Shown piece after piece: positions 18,400 through 28,502 of a stretch of DNA of 64,000 nt; within the stretch, counting starts at the first letter, position 1; each line of letters starts with the position of its first letter. A program made the translations under genes and the position numbers. The notes below the pieces were generated by a model that made no database searches, was not told where the DNA came from, and saw nothing but the letters and a program-made list of their open reading frames with translations. Source of the stretch: Cyanobacteriota bacterium SRBZ.bins.94.201705 (GTDB lineage Bacteria; Cyanobacteriota; Cyanobacteriia; Cyanobacteriales; Cyanobacteriaceae); assembly GCA_030549855.1 (NCBI GenBank), contig JAUQQP010000044.1, positions 483,818 through 547,817 on the forward strand. Reading direction: 5' to 3'.

Positions 18400-21051
18400 A
18401 TGAGTAATAAACCTCCTTTCCTGAGTGGTAAAGAAATTAGAGAGAAGTTTTTGAGCTTTTTTGCGGAAAAAGGACACAAAATATTGCCTAGTGCCTCATT
18501 AGTGCCCTCTGATCCCACAGTTTTGCTTACAATAGCGGGAATGCTACCTTTTAAGCCCATTTTCTTAGGACAACAACAGCCAGAATACCCCCGCGTAACC
18601 ACTGCCCAAAAATGTGTTCGTACTAATGATATAGAAAATGTAGGGCGCACCGCCAGACACCATACCTTTTTCGAGATGTTAGGCAATTTCAGCTTTGGGG
18701 ATTATTTTAAGGAAGAGGCTATTGTGTGGGCATGGGAATTAACCACACAGGTATATCAACTGCCACCAGAAAGGATTGTGGTTAGCGTATTTAGGGAAGA
18801 CGATGAGGCTTTTGCTATTTGGCGAGATAAGGTTGGCCTTCCTGAGAAGAAAATAATCCGTATGGGGGAGGAAGACAATTTTTGGACAGCCGGCGTCACT
18901 GGCCCCTGTGGACCCTGTTCTGAGTTATACTATGACTTTAAGCCGGAAGAGGGGCTAGAGAATATCGATTTGGGAGACGATAGTCGCTTCATAGAATTCT
19001 ACAACCTGGTATTCATGGAATATAACCGGGATGCAGAAGGCAATCTTTTCCCCCTGCAAAACAAGAATATCGATACCGGCATGGGATTGGAAAGGATGGC
19101 ACAAATACTACAGGGGGTTGCCAACAACTACGAAACTGACTTAATCTTCCCTATTGTTAAAGCTGCTGCCTCCCTTGCCCATATCGACTACCAGAAGGCT
19201 GATGAGAAAACGAAAGTCTCCCTTAAGGTTATCGGTGATCACTGTCGAGCTGTGGTACACATGATTGCTGATGGTATTTCAGCTTCTAATATCGGTAGGG
19301 GGTATGTATTGAGAAGGCTAATACGGAGGATGGTGCGTCATGGGCGTCTTCTAGGTATAGAAGGCAATTTCCTCACCCCCTTGGCAGAGGTGGCTATTAG
19401 TTTGGCAGAGGATACCTATCCCAACACCAGGGAGAGAGAAAAGGCAATCAAAAGCGAGATAGAAAGGGAAGAGTCTGCCTTCCTGGCTACCCTGGAAAGA
19501 GGGGAAAGACTGTTGGCAGAGATAATCGAGAAGGTGGAGGAGAAGGGAGAAACAGTCATTGCCGGCGAGGATGCCTTCCTCTTGTATGACACTTATGGTT
19601 TCCCCTTGGAGTTGACACAAGAAATTGCTGCCGAAAGGGGATTAACTGTAGATGTAAGGGGTTTTGAGAGGGAAATGGAAGCCCAAAGACAAAGGGCAAA
19701 AGCTGCCCATGAGACCATTGATTTGACAGTACAGGGCAGTATTGACTCCCTAGCCGAACACATCCATCCTACCGAATTTTTGGGCTATCAACAATATCAG
19801 ACGGAAAGTAGAATTGAAGCCCTACTGGTAGACGGAAAGATTGTACAAGAAGCCACCGCTGGCACCTCAGTTCAGTTAATATTAGATAAGACTCCCTTTT
19901 ATGCCGAATCTGGGGGACAAATTGCCGACAGGGGATACTTAGCAGGGGATAATCTGTTAATCTCTATCCATGATGTGCAGAAGGAATCCGAATTTTTTGT
20001 GCACCATGGCGTTGTAGAGAGAGGTAGAGTCTCTGTAGGACAAACCGTTACTGCCACCATTGATAAATATTATCGTAATCGTCTTAGAGCACACCATACT
20101 GCTACCCATTTGTTACAGGCAGCCTTGAAGAAGGTGGTAGACGAGTCTATTTCCCAGGCAGGCTCATTGGTATCCCACGATAGGTTACGTTTTGATTTCA
20201 ACTGTAACCAACCTCTTACCCCCTCTCAACTGCAAAGAATAGAGGATTTGATTAACACCTGGATAGCAGAAGCCCATCAAACCTATGTAGAAATTATGCC
20301 CTTAGCGGAAGCGAAAAGGAGAGGGGCAATAGCCATGTTTGGGGAGAAGTATGGGGATATAGTCAGGGTGATAGACATTCCTGGCGTCTCCATGGAGTTA
20401 TGTGGTGGTACTCATGTAAACAACACTGCTGAAATCGGTTTGTTCAAAATCATTTCTTCCACGGGTATTGCCGCCGGTATTAGGAGGATTGAGGCGGTGG
20501 CTGGGGCAGCTGTTTTGGATTATTTGCGTCTCCTTTCTGACATTGTCAAGGAGTTATGTGAGAATTTTAAAGCCAAACCTGAGGAAATTCCTGGGCGGGT
20601 TTATCAGTTACAAGAGGAGTTAAAAGCCACCCAAAAAGAGTTAGAAAAAGTCAAAAGCGAACTAGCCTTACTCAAGTCAGAAAGTTTAATTAACCAAGCG
20701 GAATCCGTGGGTAACTTCAAGATTTTAGTAGCATATTCGGGGCAATTAGAGGCCAAATCCCTGCAGAATGCTGCCCAAAAACTATTAGAAAAACTAGGAG
20801 AAGGTGCGGTAATTTTAGCATCTACTCCTGAGGATAACAAGGTTAATTTCGTAGCGGCATTTAGCCCAAAAGTTTATAAGGAAAAACAAATAGCAGCCGG
20901 CTTCTTCATCGGTGAGATTGCCAAAATCTGCGGGGGTGGGGGGGGAGGCAAACCCAATTTAGCCCAAGCCGGTGGTAGGGATACCTCCAAGGTAGAGGAG
21001 GCTTTGAAAACTGCCAGAGAAAAACTCATAGCCGCCTTGAGTGGAGGCTGA
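18400..21051 (+). CDS. alaS: Alanyl-tRNA synthetase
   Basis: A full-length (883 residues) class II AlaRS. The aminoacylation domain is at the N terminus ([38 protein letters not shown]). The editing domain has the zinc-site histidines [12 protein letters not shown] and the distal CGGTHVNNT. The C-Ala domain ends with the glycine-rich segment [16 protein letters not shown]. All motifs are intact. It converges on dusB with a 7-bp gap. Confidence 0.98.
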   Translation: MSNKPPFLSGKEIREKFLSFFAEKGHKILPSASLVPSDPTVLLTIAGMLPFKPIFLGQQQPEYPRVTTAQKCVRTNDIENVGRTARHHTFFEMLGNFSFGDYFKEEAIVWAWELTTQVYQLPPERIVVSVFREDDEAFAIWRDKVGLPEKKIIRMGEEDNFWTAGVTGPCGPCSELYYDFKPEEGLENIDLGDDSRFIEFYNLVFMEYNRDAEGNLFPLQNKNIDTGMGLERMAQILQGVANNYETDLIFPIVKAAASLAHIDYQKADEKTKVSLKVIGDHCRAVVHMIADGISASNIGRGYVLRRLIRRMVRHGRLLGIEGNFLTPLAEVAISLAEDTYPNTREREKAIKSEIEREESAFLATLERGERLLAEIIEKVEEKGETVIAGEDAFLLYDTYGFPLELTQEIAAERGLTVDVRGFEREMEAQRQRAKAAHETIDLTVQGSIDSLAEHIHPTEFLGYQQYQTESRIEALLVDGKIVQEATAGTSVQLILDKTPFYAESGGQIADRGYLAGDNLLISIHDVQKESEFFVHHGVVERGRVSVGQTVTATIDKYYRNRLRAHHTATHLLQAALKKVVDESISQAGSLVSHDRLRFDFNCNQPLTPSQLQRIEDLINTWIAEAHQTYVEIMPLAEAKRRGAIAMFGEKYGDIVRVIDIPGVSMELCGGTHVNNTAEIGLFKIISSTGIAAGIRRIEAVAGAAVLDYLRLLSDIVKELCENFKAKPEEIPGRVYQLQEELKATQKELEKVKSELALLKSESLINQAESVGNFKILVAYSGQLEAKSLQNAAQKLLEKLGEGAVILASTPEDNKVNFVAAFSPKVYKEKQIAAGFFIGEIAKICGGGGGGKPNLAQAGGRDTSKVEEALKTAREKLIAALSGG

Positions 21052-21058
21052 TAGTCAC

Positions 21059-22075
21059 TCAGTCGCCAGAGGAAAGAGATTGCAGGAGGGTATCCAACAA
21101 ATACAATCCCTCCTCTAACGAGTTGATACGAGACAATTTATCCCGCCATACTCTTGCACCGGGGAATCCCTCACAATACCAGGCTAGGTGCTTACGGGCT
21201 TGAAGTATCCCCCTTTGCCCCTTGTATTCCCACAATCCCCTTAAATGGTCTTTAGCACATTGTAGTCTTTCTTCAAGAGTGGGGGATGGTAACAATTTGC
21301 CGGTGCGGAAGAAATAGTCAATCTCCCCCACTAAAAAAGGATAACCCAAAGTGCCACGGGAACACATCACCCCGTCGGCATTAGTTACTTGCATACACAA
21401 GACAGCCGCTTCTACTGAGAAAATATCCCCATTGGCGATGACAGGGATAGACAGTTTCTCCTTAACCTGGGCAATAATATCCCATCTAGCCTTGCCACTG
21501 TAACCCTGTTGCCTAGTCCTACCATGAATAGTAATCATATCAGCACCGGCATCCTCCATCCTCCTGGCAAAATCAAGAATATTAATTTCCTCATCACTCC
21601 AACCGATACGGGTTTTAACCGTCACTGGCACATCTACAGCTTGTTTTACTGCCTTTACAATGGCTTCGGCTAATTCTGGCTGGCGCAGTAGTTGACAACC
21701 TCCCCCTTTTTTAGTAATCTTATTTACGGGACAACCCATGTTTATATCAATAGTCTGGGCCCCCTCTTTTACTGCTTTTACGGCGGCAGCGGCCATAAAA
21801 TCCGGGCGACTGTCAAACAGCTGGATGCTGATAGGTTGTTCGTCTGGGGCTATTTCCATGATTCTGGGGATTTCTGTGAGGTGGGAGACTTCCTTGGCAC
21901 TCACCATCTCCGTGTAAATCATAGAATGTGGGGCATATCGTCTCACCAGCCGACGGAAAACCAAGTCTGTTACTCCCGATAGGGGGGATTGAAACACACG
22001 ACTGTTTAGTGTCAGATTTCCTATTTTCAGCGGCTTAGCTAATTTTTCCTTCAACTGAGGCGCTAAGGAATACAT
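21059..22075 (-). CDS. dusB: tRNA-dihydrouridine synthase, DusB type
   Basis: A 338-residue FMN enzyme that reduces uridine to dihydrouridine in tRNA. The TIM barrel holds the catalytic cysteine in NMGCPVNKITKKGGG, the FMN-binding VTVKTRIGW and HGRTRQQGYSG, and NGDIFS. The GxGGGxxLL-type segment and C-terminal helical domain agree with the DusB/Dus cyanobacterial type. The N terminus starts LKIGNLTLNSRVFQSPLSGVTD, as expected. Confidence 0.93.
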   Translation of the reverse strand: MYSLAPQLKEKLAKPLKIGNLTLNSRVFQSPLSGVTDLVFRRLVRRYAPHSMIYTEMVSAKEVSHLTEIPRIMEIAPDEQPISIQLFDSRPDFMAAAAVKAVKEGAQTIDINMGCPVNKITKKGGGCQLLRQPELAEAIVKAVKQAVDVPVTVKTRIGWSDEEINILDFARRMEDAGADMITIHGRTRQQGYSGKARWDIIAQVKEKLSIPVIANGDIFSVEAAVLCMQVTNADGVMCSRGTLGYPFLVGEIDYFFRTGKLLPSPTLEERLQCAKDHLRGLWEYKGQRGILQARKHLAWYCEGFPGARVWRDKLSRINSLEEGLYLLDTLLQSLSSGD

Positions 22076-22217
22076 GCCGGTGACTAGATTTTCCCTCCTT
22101 TACTGGAATATAATTGGGTGATGGCCATAGGGAATTACATTACACTAATGTATCAAAATCTCCTCCCCAAGCTGAGGGAGGTTAACATAGGAGGAGAGCA
22201 AAAAGACAACAGGTTAA

Positions 22218-22802
22218 ATGGAAAACCATCCGTCTAATTTCCAACCCCTTAGTCGTATTCAAATACTCATCCTGATGGCGATAACCGCCTTGATTCTTCT
22301 GGTGGTAGCCGAGACTTGGCAGAAGTTGGGGAAGGTGGAGAGAATACCATTGAAACCAACTATAGGAGCAGTAGTAACGGGGATAATATTAGGGGGTTTA
22401 ATCCTGATAGCAAGTGCCATCCTGGCGTATGTGTGGGAGGGGTATCGTCTGTGTGCCAAGAGGTATTTGGAATTGATTATCACCCCCTTAACGTTTCCAG
22501 ATTTATTTTGGCTGGGGATACTGCCAGGGGTGAGTGAAGAATTGTTATTCAGAGGTATTATGATTCCTGGCCTGGGTTACGACTGGCTAGCCTTGGTAAT
22601 ATCTAGTGTATTTTTTGGCCTTCTCCACTGGAGTGAGGTAGCTAATTGGCATTATGTGGTTTGGGCCACTGCCGTTGGTTTTCTTCTGGGTTATAGTGTT
22701 TATCTTACCGACAATCTTCTTGTGCCAATTATTGCCCACAGTTTAACCAATTTCGTGTCTGGGATATTCTGGAAGTGGAAAAAGAGGGCAAATGCAGTAT
22801 AA
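22218..22802 (+). CDS. CPBP-family intramembrane metalloprotease
   Basis: A 194-residue membrane protein with several hydrophobic helices. The CPBP (CAAX protease and bacteriocin-processing, ABI) motifs are present: motif 1 SEELLFRG, motif 2 FGLLHW and motif 3 HSLTNF, which supply the Glu-Glu and His catalytic residues. Substrates in cyanobacteria are not known. Its stop overlaps the start of the SGNH hydrolase gene, so the two are coupled. Confidence 0.88.
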   Translation: MENHPSNFQPLSRIQILILMAITALILLVVAETWQKLGKVERIPLKPTIGAVVTGIILGGLILIASAILAYVWEGYRLCAKRYLELIITPLTFPDLFWLGILPGVSEELLFRGIMIPGLGYDWLALVISSVFFGLLHWSEVANWHYVVWATAVGFLLGYSVYLTDNLLVPIIAHSLTNFVSGIFWKWKKRANAV

Positions 22803-23547
22803 TTACTCTGGCTTGACTGTTTCCAGGAATATGCAGGTTTTTTTAGTCAATCCCGATATTAGCCTCAGTTTTAAGATAGCCCAACCTCTGAGAATAGTCG
22901 TCATTGGCGACAGTTTGGTATACGGCTATGGAGATTGTGAGGGAGGGGGATGGGTGGAAAGACTCCGTCGTGATTGGATGGCATATACAGATGGTCCCAT
23001 TTTGTACAATCTGGGGGTAAGGGGGGATACTGTAGCCAGGGTAAAACAACGTCTGCCTCAGGAATTTAGCTGTAGGGGTGAGATAAGAAACCGTTTTCCC
23101 GACTTGATTCTTCTTTCTGTGGGGGTAAATGACACTCCCCGTTTAGGGCATTGTGGCGGCAGGAATCAGACTAGCTATGAACAGTTTACCAGTCATATTA
23201 ATCAGCTGCTGGACATGGCAATGGAATTGGCACCGGTTATGTTTGTAGGGATGGTGCCGGTGGATGAGTCTAAAATGCCATTCTTGGGTTGTTTCTATTT
23301 TAACCTGAAAGATCAATATCGGTACAAAGAAGTCTGCAAAAACGCTTGTGAACAAAGAAATATCCCCTACCTGGATATATTCGACCTGTGGATGAGTAGA
23401 GGGGATTATTGGCGTCAATGCCGGATGTCTGCCGACGGTTTACACCCCAATAGCAGAGGATATGAAACCCTTTACCGACAGATTAAAGATTGGTTAAAAA
23501 CAAAAATTCCTGCCTGTGTTCCCGACAACGATAGGATTAAAAATTAG
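22792..23547 (+). CDS. SGNH/GDSL-type hydrolase
   Basis: A protein of up to 251 residues with the SGNH esterase fold. Block I is VVIGDSLVYGYG (nucleophile Ser), the block II Gly lies in YNLGVRGDT, block III SVGVNDTPR supplies Asn, and block V DGLHPNSRGYE supplies the Asp-His pair. The ATG at 22792 overlaps the upstream stop codon; a second ATG thirteen codons later is possible. The N terminus is not hydrophobic enough for a clear signal peptide. The substrate is unknown; carbohydrate or lipid esters are typical. Confidence 0.88.
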   Translation: MQYNYSGLTVSRNMQVFLVNPDISLSFKIAQPLRIVVIGDSLVYGYGDCEGGGWVERLRRDWMAYTDGPILYNLGVRGDTVARVKQRLPQEFSCRGEIRNRFPDLILLSVGVNDTPRLGHCGGRNQTSYEQFTSHINQLLDMAMELAPVMFVGMVPVDESKMPFLGCFYFNLKDQYRYKEVCKNACEQRNIPYLDIFDLWMSRGDYWRQCRMSADGLHPNSRGYETLYRQIKDWLKTKIPACVPDNDRIKN

Positions 23548-23588
23548 AATGGAATAATTAGGGTATAGTATATAAGAGGGAACAGGCT

Positions 23589-25100
23589 ATGACTCAATCT
23601 GGAGACCAACCCAAGAAAAAACCGCTGCCTTTTCCTGCTAAGGTACCACCTCCGCCACCACCAAAAGCCAGAGAAGAAACCAAGGCTAGCGGCGGATACG
23701 AAAAAGCCAACCCCACACCCCTGGAATTCGACACCTCTGACTTGGACGACTATTTTAACGGAGAACAGACCCAAATAACATCACCAGAATTGGTACCTCC
23801 TGCCAAGAAAACCCCTCCGCCACCACCCCCTACAACCCCCGCCAAAGCCACCCGCCCTACACCTTCTGGAGGAGGACAAACCTTTCCCCCACCACCCCCA
23901 CCTGTTACCAAAACCCCTTCTGCCCGTCCCGGTAGTACAGATGTTTTTGAAGATGCCACTATAGCCAGGGGGAATCTGAGGGCAGGCGCCGGCGTATCAG
24001 TCAGAGTATCCTCCCCCCCACCCGGAAGAGCCCCAGGACAACCCCCCCTGAGGGATTTAGTAAAACTGGCCTTCGACAAGGGTTATTCTGACATTCACCT
24101 GGGGGTAGGGGAATTGCCCAGAATGCGTGATCGTGGCGAAATCATCACCCTCGACCAGTATCCTGAAATCGACCATAATACATTCATGAGCTGGTTGCGG
24201 GAGATAATGCGAGAGGAGGATATTCAAAAATTCAAGAAGGAGTTGGAATTCGACGGGGCTACCCAATACGATTTTGCTAGGGTGCGTATTAATGTCTTCG
24301 ACAGCCTCCGGGGCCCAGCTATGGTATTACGATTGATACCTTTACGTATTCTAACCCTGGAAGAATTGCGTCTGCCGCCGGTGTTTAAAGACGTATGTGA
24401 TGCCCACAAGGGATTGATATTGGTAACAGGGCCAACCGGTAGCGGGAAATCCACCACCCTAGCGGCTATGATAGATTATATCAACAGTGAACATGCCAAA
24501 CATATTATCACTATAGAAGACCCCATTGAGTTTGTCCACCAAAGCCGCAAATCCCTCATCAAACAGAGAGAGGTGGGCATGCATACCCTTAAATTTGAAA
24601 ACGCCCTAAAAGCCGCCCTGCGGGAAGACCCTGATATAATTCTAGTGGGGGAAATGCGGGATAAGGAAACCATGAATACTGCCCTCAAAGCCGCACAAAC
24701 CGGCCACTTGGTAATGGGTACACTCCACACCAACAGTGCTGTTAAGACACTTGAACGTATTTTTACCCTCTACAGCGCCGAAGAGCAACCCGCCATTCGC
24801 TCGGCCATTGCCGAATCTCTGGTATGTATAATCTCCCAGGGGTTGTGTCGCACCACCGATGGCAAACGTGCTGCCTATCATGATATCCTCATCAACACCG
24901 AAACAGTTAAAGACTATATCCTCAACGGCAAATATGAAGAGATTACCCGCTTGATGGAAGAAGGGGAATATGATGGAATGATTACTATGAACAAATCCCT
25001 CTTCAATCTCTATCAAGAAGGGCGAATTACCGAGGAAACGGCATTACAACACTCCCCTGCCCGAAACGAGATGGCAATGATGTTGAGGGGTAAAATCTAG
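23589..25100 (+). CDS. pilT: PilT-type twitching ATPase with proline-rich N-terminal extension
   Basis: A 503-residue hexameric secretion ATPase of the type IV pilus family, which powers pilus retraction. The first about 150 residues are a Pro-rich, low-complexity extension not found in short PilT proteins. The core starts near LVKLAFDKGYSDIHL and has Walker A GPTGSGKST, the Asp box TIEDPIEF, Walker B DIILVGEMRD and the His box TLHTNSA. The sequence is PilT-like rather than PilB-like (no zinc-finger Cys). Cyanobacteria carry two or more PilT paralogues; I cannot say which this is, though it is not a close match to the short PilT1 type. Confidence 0.85.
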   Translation: MTQSGDQPKKKPLPFPAKVPPPPPPKAREETKASGGYEKANPTPLEFDTSDLDDYFNGEQTQITSPELVPPAKKTPPPPPPTTPAKATRPTPSGGGQTFPPPPPPVTKTPSARPGSTDVFEDATIARGNLRAGAGVSVRVSSPPPGRAPGQPPLRDLVKLAFDKGYSDIHLGVGELPRMRDRGEIITLDQYPEIDHNTFMSWLREIMREEDIQKFKKELEFDGATQYDFARVRINVFDSLRGPAMVLRLIPLRILTLEELRLPPVFKDVCDAHKGLILVTGPTGSGKSTTLAAMIDYINSEHAKHIITIEDPIEFVHQSRKSLIKQREVGMHTLKFENALKAALREDPDIILVGEMRDKETMNTALKAAQTGHLVMGTLHTNSAVKTLERIFTLYSAEEQPAIRSAIAESLVCIISQGLCRTTDGKRAAYHDILINTETVKDYILNGKYEEITRLMEEGEYDGMITMNKSLFNLYQEGRITEETALQHSPARNEMAMMLRGKI

Positions 25101-25109
25101 GCCACCGTC

Positions 25110-26339
25110 ATGAAAGTACTCCATCTCAGCGACATCCATCTAGGAAGCAGCTTTAACCACGGGAAAATCAATCCGGCAACAGGTAGAAACACTAGACTGG
25201 AGGATTTTCTCCGAAATCTTAGCATCTGTATAGACGAGGCCCTCCGGGAGGAGGTAGACTTAGTCTTATTTGCAGGCGATGCCTTCCCCAACTCTACCCC
25301 TCCTCCCTACATCCAATCCGCCTTCGCCTCCCAATTTCGTCGTCTAGCAGAAGCAGGAATCCCCACAGTCTTTTTGGTAGGCAATCATGACCAACACTCC
25401 CCCGGGGAAGGAGGCACTAGTCTTAGTATCTACAACACCCTGGGGGTGCCTAACATCATTGTAGCGGAGAAAATTGCCACCCATACTATCTCTGCCAAGT
25501 CTGGCATTCTTCAAGTAGTTGCCCTCCCCTGGCTAACTCCCAAACTCCTTCTTACCAAGGAGGAAACAGCAGGGGCAACCTTAGCAGAAGTCGAAAGACT
25601 ATTCCTCCAGAAAATCCAAGTAATCTTAGAGGCGGAAATACGCCGACTCCAACCCCAGCATCCTGCTATCCTCTTGGCACATCTGATGGCGGAAAAAGCC
25701 ACAGTAGGGGCAGAAAGATATTTGTCAGTGGGCAAGGGATTTTGTATACCCCTTTCCCTCCTCATCCGTCCCGAATTCGACTATGTAGCCTTAGGACATG
25801 TCCACAAACACCAGAATCTTAACCCCCAAAACAACCCCCCAGTGGTTTACGCCGGCAGTATCGAAAGGGTCGACTTCTCCGAGGAAAACGAAGAAAAAGG
25901 ATTCGTCCTAGTCCATATCCGAGGCAAAAACCAGGTGGAATGGGAGTTTCGTCCACTACCCGCCCGCCCCTTTGTTACCATTGAGGTAGACCTTACCACC
26001 AGCAATAATCCCCAAAAGACACTCCTTTCAGCCATTGCCCAGAAGAAAATTCACGAAGCGGTGGTGCGGGTGATTTACCGTATTCGCCCAGAACAACAGG
26101 ACACCATTAACATAAAACAACTTCATCAAGCCCTCAGCGAAGCCCACAGTTATACCCTCAAAGCAGAGACAGTCACCCACCTAGATAGGACTAGACTCCC
26201 AGAAATAGGCACGGGGAATACCCTCACCCCCCTTGAAGCCCTCACCCTTTACCTAGAAAACCGCAAAGACCTACAGGATTTGAAGGGGGACATCCTTGCC
26301 GCTGCCAAACAACTTTTGGAAAAATCCCTCCCCTCCTAG
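25110..26339 (+). CDS. sbcD: DNA repair exonuclease SbcD-like metallophosphoesterase
   Basis: A 409-residue protein of the Mre11/SbcD family, the nuclease partner of SbcC in processing DNA hairpins and double-strand ends. Metal-binding motifs are in order: SDIHLG, FAGDAF, GNHDQH, ILLAHLM and LGHVHKH. A capping domain follows to the C terminus. It begins 9 bp after pilT, so it is probably in the same transcript. No sbcC is adjacent in the window. The phosphoesterase motifs are intact. Confidence 0.88.
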   Translation: MKVLHLSDIHLGSSFNHGKINPATGRNTRLEDFLRNLSICIDEALREEVDLVLFAGDAFPNSTPPPYIQSAFASQFRRLAEAGIPTVFLVGNHDQHSPGEGGTSLSIYNTLGVPNIIVAEKIATHTISAKSGILQVVALPWLTPKLLLTKEETAGATLAEVERLFLQKIQVILEAEIRRLQPQHPAILLAHLMAEKATVGAERYLSVGKGFCIPLSLLIRPEFDYVALGHVHKHQNLNPQNNPPVVYAGSIERVDFSEENEEKGFVLVHIRGKNQVEWEFRPLPARPFVTIEVDLTTSNNPQKTLLSAIAQKKIHEAVVRVIYRIRPEQQDTINIKQLHQALSEAHSYTLKAETVTHLDRTRLPEIGTGNTLTPLEALTLYLENRKDLQDLKGDILAAAKQLLEKSLPS

Positions 26340-26708
26340 CCCTTTTTTGTATAGTTTTGTTGCTATTTTCGTTTTTTGCACATAGCACAGGCCCATTTTA
26401 CCCCATCCTATCACGAATAATTGCTTTTGAGATGCCCCCCGGGGGGATTTCTTAGAGGGAATAATGTAAATTTTTGTTACATTTTACTTTTAAAAGAATT
26501 ATCATTGGAGAAACTAAAATTAGTTGAGATTATCAAAGGCGTCAGGAAATTACAATATGGCCACAGATGAAAAAACTAAGGAATATCCTCTCTGGGTAGT
26601 AATGGTTTTCCGTCAGGGAATTACTACTATTTTTTGTGGTTGTTCTAGTCAGGGGTTTGGCCAGTAGACTAACATTAATTAGTAGAGAATAGCCAAGAGG
26701 AAAAATAG
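26340..26708. other. Intergenic region with a C6G6 palindrome
   Basis: There is a perfect CCCCCC/GGGGGG palindrome at 26435-26446. A short ORF of 36 codons starts at about 26557 but is not supported. The leader of the response-regulator gene lies here. No other feature is seen. Confidence 0.5.
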
Positions 26709-28472
26709 ATGATTGCCAGTGAGAGACAAAAGATATTGATTGTAGATGACCAGCCAGAAAACCTATATTTACTTATGGAAGTTTTGGGAGAAAACTATCA
26801 GATTGTTGCCGCTACTACCGGAAAAAAGGCCATAGATTTAGCCAAAAAAACTCCCCCCCCAGACTTGATTATCTTGGACATTCTTCTGCCTGACATTAAT
26901 GGCTATGAGGTTTGTAGGCAGTTGAAAAGTGATAGGGCAACCAAGGATATTCCTATTATTTTTTTAACGGCTTTGGCAGAGAGTGATGAGGAAATGAAGG
27001 GGCTAGAAATTGGCGCCGTAGACTATCTTACTAAACCTATAAATCCCCATATTGTAAGGGCTAGAGTCAAAAACCATTTAACTATCTGTAGTCTTTATCG
27101 TCAGTTGCAACAGGTCAATTCCATTTTAGAGGAGAAAGTAAAACAGAGGACTGCTGAATTGGAAAAGATGATTTTCTCGGACAGTTTAACTGGATTACCT
27201 AGTCGTGTCGCCTTGGGGAGGAGAATCAGAAAATGTATTGAAGGGAAGGAAAATTTCACTCTAATTCAGTTTAATTTTAGTGGCTTTAGTCTTATTAATA
27301 ACTCCTTCGGTTATGAAATCGGAGACAAACTTTTACAAGAAATAGGTCAACATCTTTGTCATCTGGTAGGGGAGAAGGGAATGGTAGCGAGAATGGCCGC
27401 CGACAATTTTTATATCCTCCTGGAAAAAATCTCTGATCCCCTCACAGTCGTCGGTTTTGTCCAGTCCATTATTTCTAGTTTTCGCACTCCCCTTAGGGTG
27501 GAAGACTATGATATTTTTGTCAACTGTAATCTGGGGATTGTATTGGCTAATGGCAACTATTTTCCTCAGACAGAATTGGAGGTTTTTAGAGATGCTGATA
27601 CAGCCTTACACAAGGCAAAACAAAAGGGAGGAAATCAGTATTACATTTTTGAACAATCTCTGAGAGAGGCAACCCGACAAAGACTCCAATGGGAGACGGA
27701 TTTGAGAAGGGCCATTGAGGAGAAACAATTCCTTCTCTACTATCAGCCAATTGTTGATTTGACGGACTATCACATTGACAGTTTTGAGGTATTAATTCGT
27801 TGGCAACACCCTACTAGAGGATTAATTTCACCCCTACAATTTATACCTTATTTGGAAGAGTCAGGCTTGATTACACAAGTAGGTTTATGGATTTTTGAAC
27901 AAGCATGCCAACAACAAGTAATTTGGCAGGAGAAATATGGTTTTTCTGTAGGCATTAGTGTTAATCTCTCCGCTTGTCAACTCTCCCATCCCACCTTCAT
28001 AGAAGACATAGAATCCGTCATAACAAAAACTAGGATTAAACCCGAAAATATTAAACTAGAAATTACCGAGACTGCCCTCATTCAAAGTTTATCCCACACT
28101 CTGGAGATTATCAACAATCTCAAAGAGAAGAAAATCCAAATCAGCCTTGACGACTTTGGCACCGGTTATTCCTCCCTGGGTTATTTACACCAGATTCCCG
28201 TAGACTACCTCAAAATAGATAGAAGTTTTATCATCCAGAGTGAAAGCCAACAGAAAAAAGCAGATTTAGTAGAAATTATAATCATGCTAGCCCACAAATT
28301 GGGGATAAAGGTAGTAGCGGAGGGATGCGAAAATAGAGAAAATCTTTTGAGACTAAGGCAACTCCAATGCGAATACGCACAGGGGTATTTGTTTTCCCCT
28401 CCTATTCCCTGCCAACAGGCAACAGAATTACTCCTATATCCAGAAAAATTAACAACCAAAATAGAGGCGTAA
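26709..28472 (+). CDS. Response regulator with degenerate GGDEF and intact-looking EAL domain
   Basis: A 587-residue protein expected to hydrolyse cyclic di-GMP. Residues about 8-125 are a CheY receiver with phospho-acceptor Asp57 (LIILDILLP) and the conserved Lys in LTKPINP. A short coiled coil follows. The GGDEF domain is degenerate: the active-site motif reads AADNF, so cyclase activity is unlikely. The C-terminal EAL domain reads EVLIRW with the catalytic Glu retained, and has NLSACQL, EITETAL, DDFGTGYSSL, LKIDRSFI and VVAEGCEN, so phosphodiesterase activity is likely. No kinase gene is adjacent; mutL follows 30 bp downstream. Confidence 0.9.
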   Translation: MIASERQKILIVDDQPENLYLLMEVLGENYQIVAATTGKKAIDLAKKTPPPDLIILDILLPDINGYEVCRQLKSDRATKDIPIIFLTALAESDEEMKGLEIGAVDYLTKPINPHIVRARVKNHLTICSLYRQLQQVNSILEEKVKQRTAELEKMIFSDSLTGLPSRVALGRRIRKCIEGKENFTLIQFNFSGFSLINNSFGYEIGDKLLQEIGQHLCHLVGEKGMVARMAADNFYILLEKISDPLTVVGFVQSIISSFRTPLRVEDYDIFVNCNLGIVLANGNYFPQTELEVFRDADTALHKAKQKGGNQYYIFEQSLREATRQRLQWETDLRRAIEEKQFLLYYQPIVDLTDYHIDSFEVLIRWQHPTRGLISPLQFIPYLEESGLITQVGLWIFEQACQQQVIWQEKYGFSVGISVNLSACQLSHPTFIEDIESVITKTRIKPENIKLEITETALIQSLSHTLEIINNLKEKKIQISLDDFGTGYSSLGYLHQIPVDYLKIDRSFIIQSESQQKKADLVEIIIMLAHKLGIKVVAEGCENRENLLRLRQLQCEYAQGYLFSPPIPCQQATELLLYPEKLTTKIEA

Positions 28473-28502
28473 ATGCCAATGCTAAAGAGAGGGTAAAAAG
28501 GG

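Noticed and set aside
26557..26667. Small ORF of 36 codons (MATDEKTKEYPLWVV...) before the response-regulator gene
   Set aside because: It is too short, has a weak ribosome site and matches no known small photosynthetic or stress protein. It could still be real, but I cannot support it.
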